Part shown: in pieces, positions 34,590 through 43,551 of the stretch | Numbering within the stretch: the stretch's first letter is position 1 | Layout of the letters: every line of letters starts with the position of its first letter | Assembly: GCF_009834875.1 (NCBI RefSeq) | Contig: NZ_WVHT01000007.1 | Location: 248,001 to 312,000, forward strand | Reading direction: 5' to 3' | Length of the DNA stretch: 64,000 nucleotides | DNA from: Hufsiella arboris | GTDB taxonomy: Bacteria; Bacteroidota; Bacteroidia; Sphingobacteriales; Sphingobacteriaceae | Program-made: the position numbers and the translations under genes | Notes under the pieces: model-generated | The model's database searches: none | What the model was told of the DNA's origin: nothing | What the model saw: only the letters and a program-made list of their open reading frames with translations

Positions 34590-34638
34590 TAAACAGATTT
34601 TTAATTCCCCCGGCGCTCGCCGGCATATAAAAGATAAA

Positions 34639-35589
34639 ATGGCAAAGATTTTAGCCAATGATGGGATAGACCCAGTAGGAAAACTTTTGTTGGAGCAAGC
34701 AGGATTTACTGTTGACACCGACAATATACCGCAAGATCAGCTGATAAACCGCCTGAATGAATACGATGCAATTACTGTCCGCAGTGCGACAAAGGTCCGC
34801 AAAGACCTGATTGATGCTGTTCCCAACCTCAAATTAATTGGTCGTGGCGGTGTTGGTATGGACAATATAGATGTTGATTACGCCATTTCTAAAGGTCTGG
34901 CTGTAGTTAACACGCCGGCTTCTTCATCTTTATCTGTAGGAGAGCTTGTATTCGCACATCTGTTTTCAGGTATTCGCTTTTTGTATGATTCGAACCGCAA
35001 GATGCCTGTAGAAGGCGCTACAAAATTCAATGACTTGAAAAAAGCCTACGCAAAGGGAATTGAACTTCGCGGTAAGAAAATAGGTATTATTGGGTTTGGT
35101 CGCATTGGTCGCGAGACGGCAAGAGTAGCTTTAGGACTTGGAATGGATGTTCTTGCTTTTGATTTACACCCGGTTCCTGCCCAGCTTGAGCTTGAATTTG
35201 CCGGAAACACAAAGGTAAATATCCCTGTTAAGTCGGTTACTTTAAACGAACTTATCACTGAATCGGATTTTATCAGCTTACATATTCCTTTTGTTGATCA
35301 CCCGATTTTAGGTAAGGAAGAATTTGACCTGATGAAGAAAGGCGTTGGTGTTGTTAACTGTTCACGCGGCGGCGTAATTGATGAATTAGCATTAATCGAA
35401 GCTTTGAACTCTGGTAAAGTAGCATTTGCCGGACTGGATGTATTCGACAATGAGCCTACTCCACGTCAAGAAATCCTGACTCATCCGCGTATCTCATTAA
35501 CACCGCATATCGGTGCGGCAACTAACGAGGCGCAGGAGCGTATCGGGGTTGAGTTAGCGAACCTGATTATCGATCATTTCAAAAACTAA
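34639..35589 (+). CDS. serA: D-3-phosphoglycerate dehydrogenase, short form
   Basis: The ATG at 34639 gives 316 residues, starting MAKILANDGIDPVGKLLLEQAG. The NAD-binding loop GKKIGIIGFGRIGRETA and the catalytic region NCSRGGVIDE...HIGAAT are intact. It lacks a C-terminal ACT domain, so serine feedback control through ACT is absent. It oxidises 3-phosphoglycerate, the first step of serine synthesis, and partners with serC upstream. Confidence 0.92.
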   Translation: MAKILANDGIDPVGKLLLEQAGFTVDTDNIPQDQLINRLNEYDAITVRSATKVRKDLIDAVPNLKLIGRGGVGMDNIDVDYAISKGLAVVNTPASSSLSVGELVFAHLFSGIRFLYDSNRKMPVEGATKFNDLKKAYAKGIELRGKKIGIIGFGRIGRETARVALGLGMDVLAFDLHPVPAQLELEFAGNTKVNIPVKSVTLNELITESDFISLHIPFVDHPILGKEEFDLMKKGVGVVNCSRGGVIDELALIEALNSGKVAFAGLDVFDNEPTPRQEILTHPRISLTPHIGAATNEAQERIGVELANLIIDHFKN

Positions 35590-35594
35590 TATTA

Positions 35595-35618
35595 AAAGGC
35601 TGCTTTCGGGCAGCCTTT
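35595..35618. terminator. Bidirectional intrinsic terminator
   Basis: The perfect 9-bp stem AAAGGCTGC, 6-nt loop, GCAGCCTTT lies between convergent serA and the AhpD-like gene and can serve both. Confidence 0.85.
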
Positions 35619-35629
35619 CTTGTTTTATA

Positions 35630-36070
35630 TCAGGATAGTTCTGGCTCGAGCTTCGTGGTGATGGCAATGCGGTTCCAGCCGTTGATAACGATGATAGCCA
35701 TCAATATTTGCGATAGATACTTTTCATCAAATACTTTAGCTGCTTGTTCATACACCTCGTCAGAAACGTGGTTATTGATTAATGTAACGGATTCGGTCAG
35801 CGCTAAAATAGCCTGCTCTTGTTCGTCGAAAAAAGAGGTGTCGCGCCATGCACTTAAGGTATAAATTCGTTGTTCAGTTTCTCCGAGTTTTCTTGCATCT
35901 TTCGTGTGCATATCAAGGCAGTACGCACAGCCATTTACCTGAGAAGCCCTGATTTTAATCAGCTCTTTATGTTTCGCCGTGAGTGATGTGCCGGCAATAT
36001 ATTTCTCTAAAGCAAGCATAGCGTTGTATGCTGCAGGTTCCGCCTCGTTCAATTTGATTCTTGTTTTCAT
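35630..36070 (-). CDS. AhpD-like carboxymuconolactone decarboxylase family protein
   Basis: This 146-residue protein has the redox motif CAYCLDMHTKDA (CxxC plus His) of AhpD-type alkylhydroperoxidase relatives. The typical helices LTAKHKELIKIRASQVNG and ETEQRIYTLSAWRDT surround it. It probably acts in peroxide defence or thiol redox. The Crp/Fnr regulator gene lies just upstream on the same strand (about 70 bp), a common pairing in which the regulator controls the enzyme. Confidence 0.88.
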   Translation of the reverse strand: MKTRIKLNEAEPAAYNAMLALEKYIAGTSLTAKHKELIKIRASQVNGCAYCLDMHTKDARKLGETEQRIYTLSAWRDTSFFDEQEQAILALTESVTLINNHVSDEVYEQAAKVFDEKYLSQILMAIIVINGWNRIAITTKLEPELS

Positions 36071-36141
36071 ATCTACTTGTTATTTGCTGAAACAAATCTC
36101 GGAAGAAACAATGCCCGGAAAAATGAACTGAGTTTAAGAAA

Positions 36142-36717
36142 TCAGGCTTTTTTCGCCCGAAGCCTGCTTAGAAATTGCGGTGTGAATCCCAGGTAGCTGG
36201 CAAGCATGTACTGGGGAACCCGTTGAACAAAATCCGGGTACAAGCTTGTAAACTGCCGGTAACGTTCCTCATCGCTTTGGGTAAAAATAAAGCCGATACG
36301 GCGCTGTGCCGCCACGTACGACTTCTGCATCATGATTCTGAAATAGCTTTCGAGAGTGGGAATTTGCTTGAAGAGCGTGTCTTTATCTTTTTCATTGATC
36401 AAAAGCAGCTCACAATCTTCAATAGCCTGGATATAGCAACTGGATGGTTGTTTGTTCAGCAGGCTATCCTGGTCGGCGATCCACCAATTTTCCAAACCGA
36501 ACTGGATGATCTGTTCATTAAGCTTTTTGTTGACGAAGTACTGCCGGGTACAGCCCTTGATTATGAAATAACTGCCTTTACAATGCTTGCCGGGTTCAAG
36601 CAGGAACTCTTTCTTCTTCAGTTTTATCGTCTCAATTGAACCGCAAAGTAAATGCTGTTCCCCAGTTGTTAGTTGAACGTATCGGGCGATATGGGTAAGA
36701 ATTTCGGGATAAAGCAT
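36142..36717 (-). CDS. Crp/Fnr-family transcription regulator
   Basis: The ATG at 36717 gives 191 residues. An N-terminal cyclic-nucleotide-like beta-roll is recognisable (LLEPGKHCKGSYFIIKGCTRQYFV), followed by a short C-terminal helix-turn-helix (VPQYMLASYLGFTPQFLSRLRAKK). No Fnr-type Cys cluster is present, so it does not sense oxygen through a [4Fe-4S] centre in the usual way. It is divergent from the toxin-antitoxin operon at 36775. Confidence 0.88.
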   Translation of the reverse strand: MLYPEILTHIARYVQLTTGEQHLLCGSIETIKLKKKEFLLEPGKHCKGSYFIIKGCTRQYFVNKKLNEQIIQFGLENWWIADQDSLLNKQPSSCYIQAIEDCELLLINEKDKDTLFKQIPTLESYFRIMMQKSYVAAQRRIGFIFTQSDEERYRQFTSLYPDFVQRVPQYMLASYLGFTPQFLSRLRAKKA

Positions 36718-36720
36718 GTG

Positions 36721-36728
36721 CAAATGTA
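36721..36728 (-). promoter_or_regulatory. -7 box of the Crp/Fnr gene
   Basis: On the minus strand TACATTTG fits TAnnTTTG and ends 3 nt before the ATG at 36717, so a leaderless transcript is likely. No good -33 box is present. Confidence 0.5.
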
Positions 36729-36762
36729 TAAGTACAAGAGTGTTAAATCATAAACCATTCGT

Positions 36763-36770
36763 TATATTTG
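36763..36770 (+). promoter_or_regulatory. -7 box of the toxin-antitoxin operon
   Basis: TATATTTG ends 4 nt before the antitoxin ATG at 36775, again implying a leaderless mRNA. It lies in the 57-bp divergent spacer with the Crp/Fnr promoter. Confidence 0.5.
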
Positions 36771-36774
36771 TTTA

Positions 36775-36981
36775 ATGGATGCCATCATAGTTTACCCTGA
36801 AAATAAGGAACAGCTTGAAGCAGTGAAGGCCGTTATGAATGCAATGAAGATTTCCTTTGAGCAAAAAAGACAGGCGTATCCTTCTGTTGTTATTGAAGGA
36901 GTCAATTTCTCACTAAAAGAAGCTGAAAAGGGTTATTTAACCTCCTATAAAGGTATCGACGATATGTTGAACTCTAAATGA
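36775..36981 (+). CDS. Antitoxin (DUF2683-type)
   Basis: This 68-residue protein (MDAIIVYPENKEQLEAVKAVMNAMKISFEQ) matches small Bacteroidota antitoxins that precede RelE/ParE-type toxins. The C-terminal half (FSLKEAEKGYLTSYKGIDDMLNSK) is the probable toxin-binding helix. Its stop overlaps the toxin start (ATGA), coupling the two. It probably neutralises and co-represses the toxin. Confidence 0.78.
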   Translation: MDAIIVYPENKEQLEAVKAVMNAMKISFEQKRQAYPSVVIEGVNFSLKEAEKGYLTSYKGIDDMLNSK

Positions 36982-37268
36982 GTTATCAAGTTTTTTATAC
37001 TCCTCGTTCGCAGGAGACATTAAGATTGGTTTATGATTTTATCAACGGTAAATTCGGAAAAAGGGCTGCTGATAAGTTTTTAGCTAAGACCGGAAAAGTT
37101 ATTGAGTTAATCGCTGAACAACCGCAAATGTTTAAGGCGAGCATTTTTAATGATGATGTTCGTGTGGCTTTAATTACTAAACAAACATCAATGTTTTATA
37201 AAATAACTGATACATCAGTTTATCTTCTTTTCTTTTGGGATAACCGGCAGGATCCGATGATTTTATAA
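36978..37268 (+). CDS. RelE/ParE-superfamily toxin
   Basis: This 96-residue protein has the ParE/RelE fold pattern: VFYTPRSQETLRLVYDFINGKFGKRAADKFL, LIAEQPQMFKAS, RVALITKQTSMFYKI and YLLFFWDNRQDP. Length and gene order (antitoxin first, ATGA overlap) fit a type II toxin. Whether it poisons gyrase (ParE) or cuts mRNA (RelE) is not clear; the C-terminal WDNRQDP is typical of the plasmid stabilisation-system group. Confidence 0.85.
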   Translation: MSYQVFYTPRSQETLRLVYDFINGKFGKRAADKFLAKTGKVIELIAEQPQMFKASIFNDDVRVALITKQTSMFYKITDTSVYLLFFWDNRQDPMIL

Positions 37269-37347
37269 ACTATCATGATCACCGCGATTAGTACCAGTTA
37301 GCATTTAATGTAAGTTTTCAGAAAAGCTCAACCTGTATTTCAATCAA

Positions 37348-37590
37348 TTGCACTCTCGCGCTTTGTTCATATTGCGCAGGCCTTAGCCACATCGCAGGTA
37401 TCCGCTTCGCCCGCGTCTATCGAAGTTCTGATATGCTTCTGGTTAAAAGTTCCTTCCGTATAAGCCTTGTGTTTTAACCCGACAGCAGGAAAATCCCGCA
37501 GCGAAAGAATGGCTAACGCATGGTGCGAGGAATTACATCGGATTGCCGGACTTGCCGAAATAGTAGCAGAAACGGAACGTTTCCAACATT
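37348..37590. repeat. Dispersed intergenic repeat, diverged copy D
   Basis: The same order of blocks as copy A is seen, but diverged: GCGC (37358-37361)...GCGCAGGCCTTAGCC, GGTATCCGCTTCGCCCGCGT, GTTTTAACCCG, CCCGCAGCG...GGTGCGAGG and TTGCCGAA. The GCGC hairpin is kept. It fills the 480-bp gap between the toxin and the amine oxidase genes; nothing else is recognised there. Confidence 0.7.
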
Positions 37591-37748
37591 CATTTTAGGC
37601 GGATATCACAAGGGAACGTTGTAAAATCATGAGTGTGCCGTGCTTCCACAAACAAAATCAGCCCTGTTGGTATTTAAAGGTTGCTATGCGGTGGTCAGCT
37701 GCTGAGAAATTCCATATTATAACTTGAATCATTAGGCAATTACAACCT

Positions 37749-39023
37749 ATGAATAATACCGTACTTGTTATTGGCGCAGGCGTAAGCGGTTTATATGCCG
37801 CTGCCTTGCTTGCCGAAAAAGGCTACGCTGTAACCATACTGGAAGCTTCGAACCGAATCGGCGGGCGAATTCGTACTTACATCGATCAAGACTTTAAGGA
37901 CGCGGTAGAACTCGGTGCAGAATTTGTTCATGGCAATTTACCGGTTACGCTTTCGCTACTGAATGAAGCGGGAATTGGCTATCGAAAAATGGTATTTAAA
38001 GGAGTATCGTCTGAAAACGGGCTGCTGAAAAAAGGTGGAGGTTTTATTAAGGATTGGCACTTGTTCGAAGAGAAACTTGAAAACCTGGACCTTGACATAA
38101 CCGTAAACGACTTTCTTGAACAGGAGTTTTCTGCTGAGCAATTCAATGACCTCCGGCAATCAGTAAAGCGATATGCTTCGGGTTTTGACACGGCCGATAC
38201 TAGCGATGCCAGCATGCTTTCCCTGAAAAATGAATGGCTGCACGAAGAGGAAGAGCAATATCGTGTTGATGGCGGATATATCAGATTATTGAGTTTCCTG
38301 GAAGAAAAACTGGAAAAGCATGGCGTTCGCTTATTGTTAAATCAAAAAGTTGTATGGATAAAAACTGAAAATTATGGGGCTAGAGTAGCTACTTCAACAG
38401 GGGAATTTTGGGCGGGTAAAGCGATTCTTACCGTATCAATCGGTGTTCTTAAGTCGGGCGCTATAAAATTTCCTGATACTGCCTCACTGCATCAGGAGGC
38501 AATCCAGCAGATGGGTTTTGGTGCAATTATCAAAGTGTTACTTAAATTTAAACAGCCATTTTGGGAAACGGTACAAGGAGGTATTGCAAAAGATGCTGGC
38601 TTTATCTTTTCTTCCGAAGTTATTCCTACCTGGTGGACACAGGCTCCTGAGCGATCAAATGTGTTAACCGGCTGGCTTGGCGGGCCACCTGCCGACAAGT
38701 TAAAAGATGACTCCGATAAAGAAATTCTAATCAAATCGATCCAATCCTTATCGGCGATCTTTTCGATTCCTGTTAATGAGATTGAAAGCGGTCTCATCGC
38801 CTGGAAAGTCGCAAACTGGACAGCTGATCCGTTCATACTCGGCTCTTACAGCTACCCAACGGTGGGAAATGACGGATACATCGATGTCCTATCCGAACCG
38901 GTAGAAGAGAAAATTTACTTTTCCGGTGAGGCCCTGTACAAAGGCCAGGCGACAGGAACAGTAGAGGCCGCTTTAAGCAGCGCCAAAGATACCGTCGACC
39001 GGATCATACGCTATAATTCATAA
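37749..39023 (+). CDS. FAD-dependent amine oxidase-like oxidoreductase
   Basis: This 424-residue flavoprotein has an N-terminal FAD-binding loop (VIGAGVSGLYAAALLAEKGYAVTILEASNRIGGRIRTY) and a C-terminal flavin motif (IYFSGEAL...GQATGTVEAALSSA). The middle domain contains ELGAEFVHG, as in monoamine and polyamine oxidases. No covalent-flavin Cys site is obvious. The natural amine is unknown. Its 3' end overlaps the convergent MBL gene by 13 bases. Confidence 0.88.
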   Translation: MNNTVLVIGAGVSGLYAAALLAEKGYAVTILEASNRIGGRIRTYIDQDFKDAVELGAEFVHGNLPVTLSLLNEAGIGYRKMVFKGVSSENGLLKKGGGFIKDWHLFEEKLENLDLDITVNDFLEQEFSAEQFNDLRQSVKRYASGFDTADTSDASMLSLKNEWLHEEEEQYRVDGGYIRLLSFLEEKLEKHGVRLLLNQKVVWIKTENYGARVATSTGEFWAGKAILTVSIGVLKSGAIKFPDTASLHQEAIQQMGFGAIIKVLLKFKQPFWETVQGGIAKDAGFIFSSEVIPTWWTQAPERSNVLTGWLGGPPADKLKDDSDKEILIKSIQSLSAIFSIPVNEIESGLIAWKVANWTADPFILGSYSYPTVGNDGYIDVLSEPVEEKIYFSGEALYKGQATGTVEAALSSAKDTVDRIIRYNS

Positions 39024-40396
39024 CTCACACCCTTTTCTGCAATCGTCGTATTAAAGCCTTCGGCCTGCAGCGCATCTGAAAAGGACTTCAAACTGTTCAT
39101 TTCGCCATGCACCAGGAATATCCTTTTAAGATTGCCAGCTTGCTGCGAGGACACGAATTGCATCAAATCGTCATGATCGGCATGTCCGCTTAATGTATCG
39201 GTTTGTTTAATAGTGGCATACACCGAAAGATCACGGTTTCGCAGCCTGACGATCGGGTCGCCGCGCAACAGCCGATTGCCTAACGTTCCCTTGGCACAAT
39301 AGCCGATGAATAAAATAGTACAGTAATAATTCTGAATGTTATAGTACAAATGGTCCTGAATGCGCCCGCCTTCCAGCATACCGGCCGAGGAGATTATTAT
39401 ACATGGCTCGAAGTAGTTCGAAATCTCTTTACTCTCTTTCAGGTTATGTACATACGTGAGATTCTCAAACTCAAACTCATCACCTTTCTCACGATAGAAT
39501 TTTTGTGAATCCTGGCTTAACAGGCTTTGATATTTACGATACACTTCGGTCGCGTAATTGGCCAGCGGACTATCAACAAACACCTTTACCGGCGGCAGCA
39601 AACCCTGGTCGAAAATTTTGTTTAAGCTATAGATCAAAGCCTGGGTACGACCGATACTGAAGGCCGGAATAATCAATCGTCCCGGATTTTTAACACAGGA
39701 CTCGTTAATGGTTCCTACCAGCACTTGTTCAACATTCTGCGTTTTGTTATGCTTGCGTCCGCCGTATGTAGATTCACATACCAGGTAATCGACGGGTGGA
39801 AGCAGGGAAGGATCAGTTAAAGTAGGGTAGTTTTCGCGGCCGATATCACCAGTAAATGCGATCGTTCGGTCGGGGCCATGCCCCGAAACTTTTATAACTG
39901 CCGCTGCAGCTCCAAGTAAATGCCCGACAGAATAAAAAGTAAGTTCGGCTTGTCCGTTCAGTCGGAATGGCTTGTTAAAACCGATGGTTACAAAACGCTC
40001 CACCGTATCCATCACATGCTTTTGCAGGTATAGTAGTTTCGGTTTATAAGCATTTTTGTGCCTTTTTACGGGTTTCCGTTCCTTACCAGCGAAGATCGAT
40101 GCGGAATCCAACAGCAGGAGTTCCGCCAGATCGGCGGTAGGAGGGGTACATAATATCTGTCCTTCGAAACCCATTCGTACCAGAGTCGGCAAGTTTCCTG
40201 AATGGTCAATATGTGCATGCGTTAATATCACTACGTCGATTTCCGCCGGGTCGAATGGGAAATACTCATTATCTTCTAGCCGGGTATCACGCTCATAATC
40301 CAATCCACAATCGATCAGTATCTTGTAATGATCCAATTCCAACAAATGCATGCTCCCTGTAACCTGCTCTGCCGCTCCGAAAACTGTTAACCTCAT
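39011..40396 (-). CDS. Beta-CASP metallo-beta-lactamase-fold nuclease-like protein
   Basis: The 461-residue protein has the MBL metal signature THAHIDHSGNLP and downstream ligands, then a beta-CASP insert (motif near SSAGMLEGGRIQDH). It closes with the RMMBL region GTLGNRLLRG...TLSGHADHDDL. This is the architecture of RNA-processing CPSF73/YSH1-like nucleases. It probably cleaves RNA or DNA in the cytoplasm, but the bacterial subgroup is poorly characterised. It has no operon partner. Confidence 0.88.
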   Translation of the reverse strand: MRLTVFGAAEQVTGSMHLLELDHYKILIDCGLDYERDTRLEDNEYFPFDPAEIDVVILTHAHIDHSGNLPTLVRMGFEGQILCTPPTADLAELLLLDSASIFAGKERKPVKRHKNAYKPKLLYLQKHVMDTVERFVTIGFNKPFRLNGQAELTFYSVGHLLGAAAAVIKVSGHGPDRTIAFTGDIGRENYPTLTDPSLLPPVDYLVCESTYGGRKHNKTQNVEQVLVGTINESCVKNPGRLIIPAFSIGRTQALIYSLNKIFDQGLLPPVKVFVDSPLANYATEVYRKYQSLLSQDSQKFYREKGDEFEFENLTYVHNLKESKEISNYFEPCIIISSAGMLEGGRIQDHLYYNIQNYYCTILFIGYCAKGTLGNRLLRGDPIVRLRNRDLSVYATIKQTDTLSGHADHDDLMQFVSSQQAGNLKRIFLVHGEMNSLKSFSDALQAEGFNTTIAEKGVSYEL

Positions 40397-40454
40397 AAGC
40401 CTGCAAGATAGTAATAGTGGCAGTTTACAGTCAAAGGATCGCCGATTTTAATTA

Positions 40455-40553
40455 GGTGACGGTTTATAGGTGATAGTTTATCGCTCATAGCCCGATAGCT
40501 AATAGTCCATACATATAGTCGATGGCTGTCAGCTAATGTCTGTCTGACAGGTG
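40455..40553. repeat. TAG-rich degenerate short-repeat tract (site 2)
   Basis: Repeated imperfect units (TTTATAGGTGATAG, TCATAGC, CGATAGC, AATAGTC, ATAGTCGATGGC) fill the spacer between the MBL gene start and the ABC gene end. The tract ends with an inverted repeat CTGTCAG...CTGACAG. Confidence 0.6.
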
Positions 40554-40557
40554 ATAC

Positions 40558-42387
40558 CTATACTTCAAATTGCAGCTGGCTTAAATATCTATAAAGCCCC
40601 TGTTCATTCGTCATCAACTCTGTGTGGCTTCCGTTCTCAACTACTTTTCCTTTCTCAAGAACCACGATTCTGTCGGCTTCACGGATAGTGGACAAACGGT
40701 GAGCTATTATAATGGAAGTTCGGTTTTTCATGAGTTCTTCGAGTGCTTCCTGTACAAGTCTTTCTGATTCTGAATCAAGAGAAGAGGTTGCTTCATCAAG
40801 TATTAATATAGCAGGATTCTTAAGCAGAGCTCGGGCAATTGCGATGCGCTGCCGCTGCCCGCCGGAAAGCTTCACGCCACGTTCACCAACAACCGTATCA
40901 TAACCTTCGGGGAATCCTGTAACGAAGTTATGTGCATTGGCACGTTTAGCTGCGTCGATTATGGCTTCCCGCGAGGCGGACAGATCGCCATACGCGATAT
41001 TTTCCAGGATTGTCCCACCGAATAAAAGCACATCCTGTGGTACGATTGCAACCTGGTTACGTATATCTGTTAAAGAGTAGTCATTAGAGGTTTTTCCATC
41101 GTACCTTATCTGTCCGGAGTAAATATCGTAGAACTGAAGGATGAGTGAAGCGATAGTCGACTTTCCGGCACCGCTGGGTCCAACAATTGCCACTTTCTCT
41201 CCGGCGGAAGCTTTGAAAGAAACGCCGTCTAACACCGTGATTTCTTTGCGCGACGGGTAGGAGAAAACAACGTCTTTAAACTCAAGGTCGCCTTGTATAT
41301 GTACATTAGTTCGGTTGTCTTCTTCGTTCATTGAAATAGGTTCGCCTTTTTCTTCCAGTATTTCCAATACGCGCTCGCTTGATCCTAGTGCCTTTTGAAC
41401 ATTGGCGTATAACTCAGGAAAACTTGCCATGGCTGCGCCGACAAATACTGCATATAATATATAAGTGGTAAGGCTGCCGACGGTCATGTCATGGCGTGAT
41501 ACCAGGATAGAGCCATACCAGATTACGGCGACAATAGCGCCGAACAGGCAGAAAATAACAAAAGAAACGAAACCACCGCGAAAAGTAGCGCCGCGCATCG
41601 CGATCCTCACAACGTCAGAAAGGCTGCGGCTGTACCGGCCGGCTTCATAAGCTTCATTAACAAACGCCTTAACATTACTTATTCCCTGTAAAGTTTCCTC
41701 TACGACGGTATTTGATTCTGCTAGTTTATCCTGGGCCTCGCGCGCTATCCGACGAATGAATTTACCAAAGGAAACTGCTACAATAACCAGTACTGGCAGT
41801 ACCGAAAGGTTCAGCAAGGTCAGCTTGGTCGACAAGGTAAACAGCAGCGTTACACCGCCTATCAGCAACACGATCTGCCGGGTAATTTCGGCAAGTGTAG
41901 TAGTCAGAGTATCCTGTATCTGCGAAAGGTCGGCCGAAATGCGGCTGTTTAATTCGCCCACACGCCGGTTCGAAAAGAAGTTCATCGGCAGGGTGATCAG
42001 CTTAAAGTATGTGTCGCGACGAATGTCTGCCAACGATTTTTCGGCTACTTCCACAAAAAGCCTGATACGGCCGAATGAAACGAATGCCTGAAAAAATAGG
42101 ATCGTAAAGGCGATAATGCCTATGGTATTTACATTAGCAGGTATAAAGGGGATCTTTTGTTTGCCTTGCGCCGCATCGATCATCCCCCCTAATAAAGCAG
42201 GAAAGGCCAAACCAACAAGGCTGGAAAGGAACAGGAAAAACATGCCGAATATAAACTTCGTGCGATAAGGTTTAACGTATTTTAATAGTGCTGCAACCTT
42301 CTTCAGGTTTTTCGCATTCAGCCTGGCTTTAGGTAATTCTTCACCTTGTTTATTGCCGCTGTTAAGTGTTGATCGTGAACGTGCCAT
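40558..42387 (-). CDS. ABC exporter, fused membrane and ATPase domains
   Basis: This 609-residue half-transporter has an N-terminal six-helix membrane domain (about residues 40-330) and a C-terminal nucleotide-binding domain. The latter contains Walker A GPSGAGKST, the Q-loop region VPQDVLLFGGTI, the signature LSGGQRQR, Walker B ILILDEATS and the switch His AHRLS. It resembles MsbA/lipid- or drug-exporter type ABC proteins. Homodimerisation is expected. Substrate is not inferable; no operon partner is present. Confidence 0.93.
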   Translation of the reverse strand: MARSRSTLNSGNKQGEELPKARLNAKNLKKVAALLKYVKPYRTKFIFGMFFLFLSSLVGLAFPALLGGMIDAAQGKQKIPFIPANVNTIGIIAFTILFFQAFVSFGRIRLFVEVAEKSLADIRRDTYFKLITLPMNFFSNRRVGELNSRISADLSQIQDTLTTTLAEITRQIVLLIGGVTLLFTLSTKLTLLNLSVLPVLVIVAVSFGKFIRRIAREAQDKLAESNTVVEETLQGISNVKAFVNEAYEAGRYSRSLSDVVRIAMRGATFRGGFVSFVIFCLFGAIVAVIWYGSILVSRHDMTVGSLTTYILYAVFVGAAMASFPELYANVQKALGSSERVLEILEEKGEPISMNEEDNRTNVHIQGDLEFKDVVFSYPSRKEITVLDGVSFKASAGEKVAIVGPSGAGKSTIASLILQFYDIYSGQIRYDGKTSNDYSLTDIRNQVAIVPQDVLLFGGTILENIAYGDLSASREAIIDAAKRANAHNFVTGFPEGYDTVVGERGVKLSGGQRQRIAIARALLKNPAILILDEATSSLDSESERLVQEALEELMKNRTSIIIAHRLSTIREADRIVVLEKGKVVENGSHTELMTNEQGLYRYLSQLQFEV

Positions 42388-42465
42388 TAAAGTATAAAGA
42401 CGACCAAGGTAGACTTAAATTTTAAGCCCTATGAAGTTTTTATAGGTGGTGACGTTGGTATTACG

Positions 42466-42978
42466 TTAATGTGACGCTCTGTGCTGACGCCTGCTGAAAA
42501 TGAATACGAGCAGCCCTAATGCAATAAGGCCGGATACGATGGAGATCCATAAAAGAGTACTGTTACGCTTTTCGGCGTCCTGCAATTCAGTATTGAGCCT
42601 GTCATTCTGTATCTGGAGTTTGGTGATCGTTTTCATGTAATTATTTATACGTCCGCTCACATCAATAACCTTTGTTTGTACCTGCGATTTTTGCAGGTCT
42701 TTATAATCAAGCAGAACCTTCGTTTCCTTTAAGATGTTATTGTCGGTCTTGGCAATTTCAGCAAGAATGTCGAGCGATCGCTGCATATCCTTCTTCGTTT
42801 TCCAGCCAAAAATGCCGGTCTTCTGACTAAGGCTTACATCGAATTGCCCGAAGCGTTCGTTACGCTCGTCGAGCAAGTCGTTTATTTTTTTACGCTGCCG
42901 TTCGTAAACTATTGAATCGGTTTGAGCAAACGCCGATAAGCCTGAAAGTATAAACAGGGTAAGAAAAAAACATTTCAT
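42466..42978 (-). CDS. Hypothetical exported coiled-coil protein with C-terminal helix
   Basis: The ATG at 42978 gives 170 residues and a signal peptide (MKCFFLTLFILSGLSAFAQTDS); two earlier Met codons only add basic residues. The middle is helical and coiled-coil-like (INNYMKTITKLQIQNDRLNTELQDAEKRNS), and a transmembrane helix ends the protein (LLWISIVSGLIALGLLVFIFS) with a basic tail. The topology suggests an inner-membrane-anchored periplasmic protein. Family unknown. Confidence 0.7.
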   Translation of the reverse strand: MKCFFLTLFILSGLSAFAQTDSIVYERQRKKINDLLDERNERFGQFDVSLSQKTGIFGWKTKKDMQRSLDILAEIAKTDNNILKETKVLLDYKDLQKSQVQTKVIDVSGRINNYMKTITKLQIQNDRLNTELQDAEKRNSTLLWISIVSGLIALGLLVFIFSRRQHRASH

Positions 42979-43117
42979 GCCTTTTAAACACATTTTCCCT
43001 GATTTTATTTTGAGTTTTTTCAAAATGTCGTGGATGAAGTCTTAATAATACATTTGAGCTTATCTATGCAACTAGCATATCAAAAGCCAGGTGGCTAAGA
43101 TGTTTGATTATAATTAG

Positions 43118-43260
43118 GAAGGCAAGGTTCGGCGATAGGAAAAGATAGCCCCGCTAATGCTGCAAGCCTAAAGCGAACGGCGGTGGCAAACTGAAAAAGA
43201 ACTACATCTTTAAGGCTTTTCGCGAATATCGGGTTTAAAACTGTCGGGACATTGCTGCTA
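43118..43260. repeat. Dispersed intergenic repeat, inverted diverged copy E
   Basis: GCAAGGTTCGGC (43122-43133), GATAGCCCCG (43144-43153) and GGGTTTAAAACTGTCGGGAC (43231-43250) are the reverse complement of the right module of copies A and B in matching order. The remainder of the gap to 43551 contains only weakly similar sequence. Confidence 0.65.
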
Positions 43261-43551
43261 AATTATCCGGAGCAGCGTCCCATTTCCGATGAAAAGAAAC
43301 ATCGTGCAATAAACCTGACAGCAGTGAAAAGCCTGGAACGAAGCCAAGACTGTGCGGCTGGGTGAGGACTTGCAACGGATGGCAGGGCTGCAGGAGCCAA
43401 GAGCCACAAACGTACGTTTTCAAATTTTACATGGTTTAGAGAAGTAAGGAAATGACAAACTAAATCACTCACGTCGCTTGAAACTAAAGTTCGCAAAACC
43501 AGCGTCGAGATTAGTTAAACTACTATAAACTCAATTTAAACACGATAGCGC

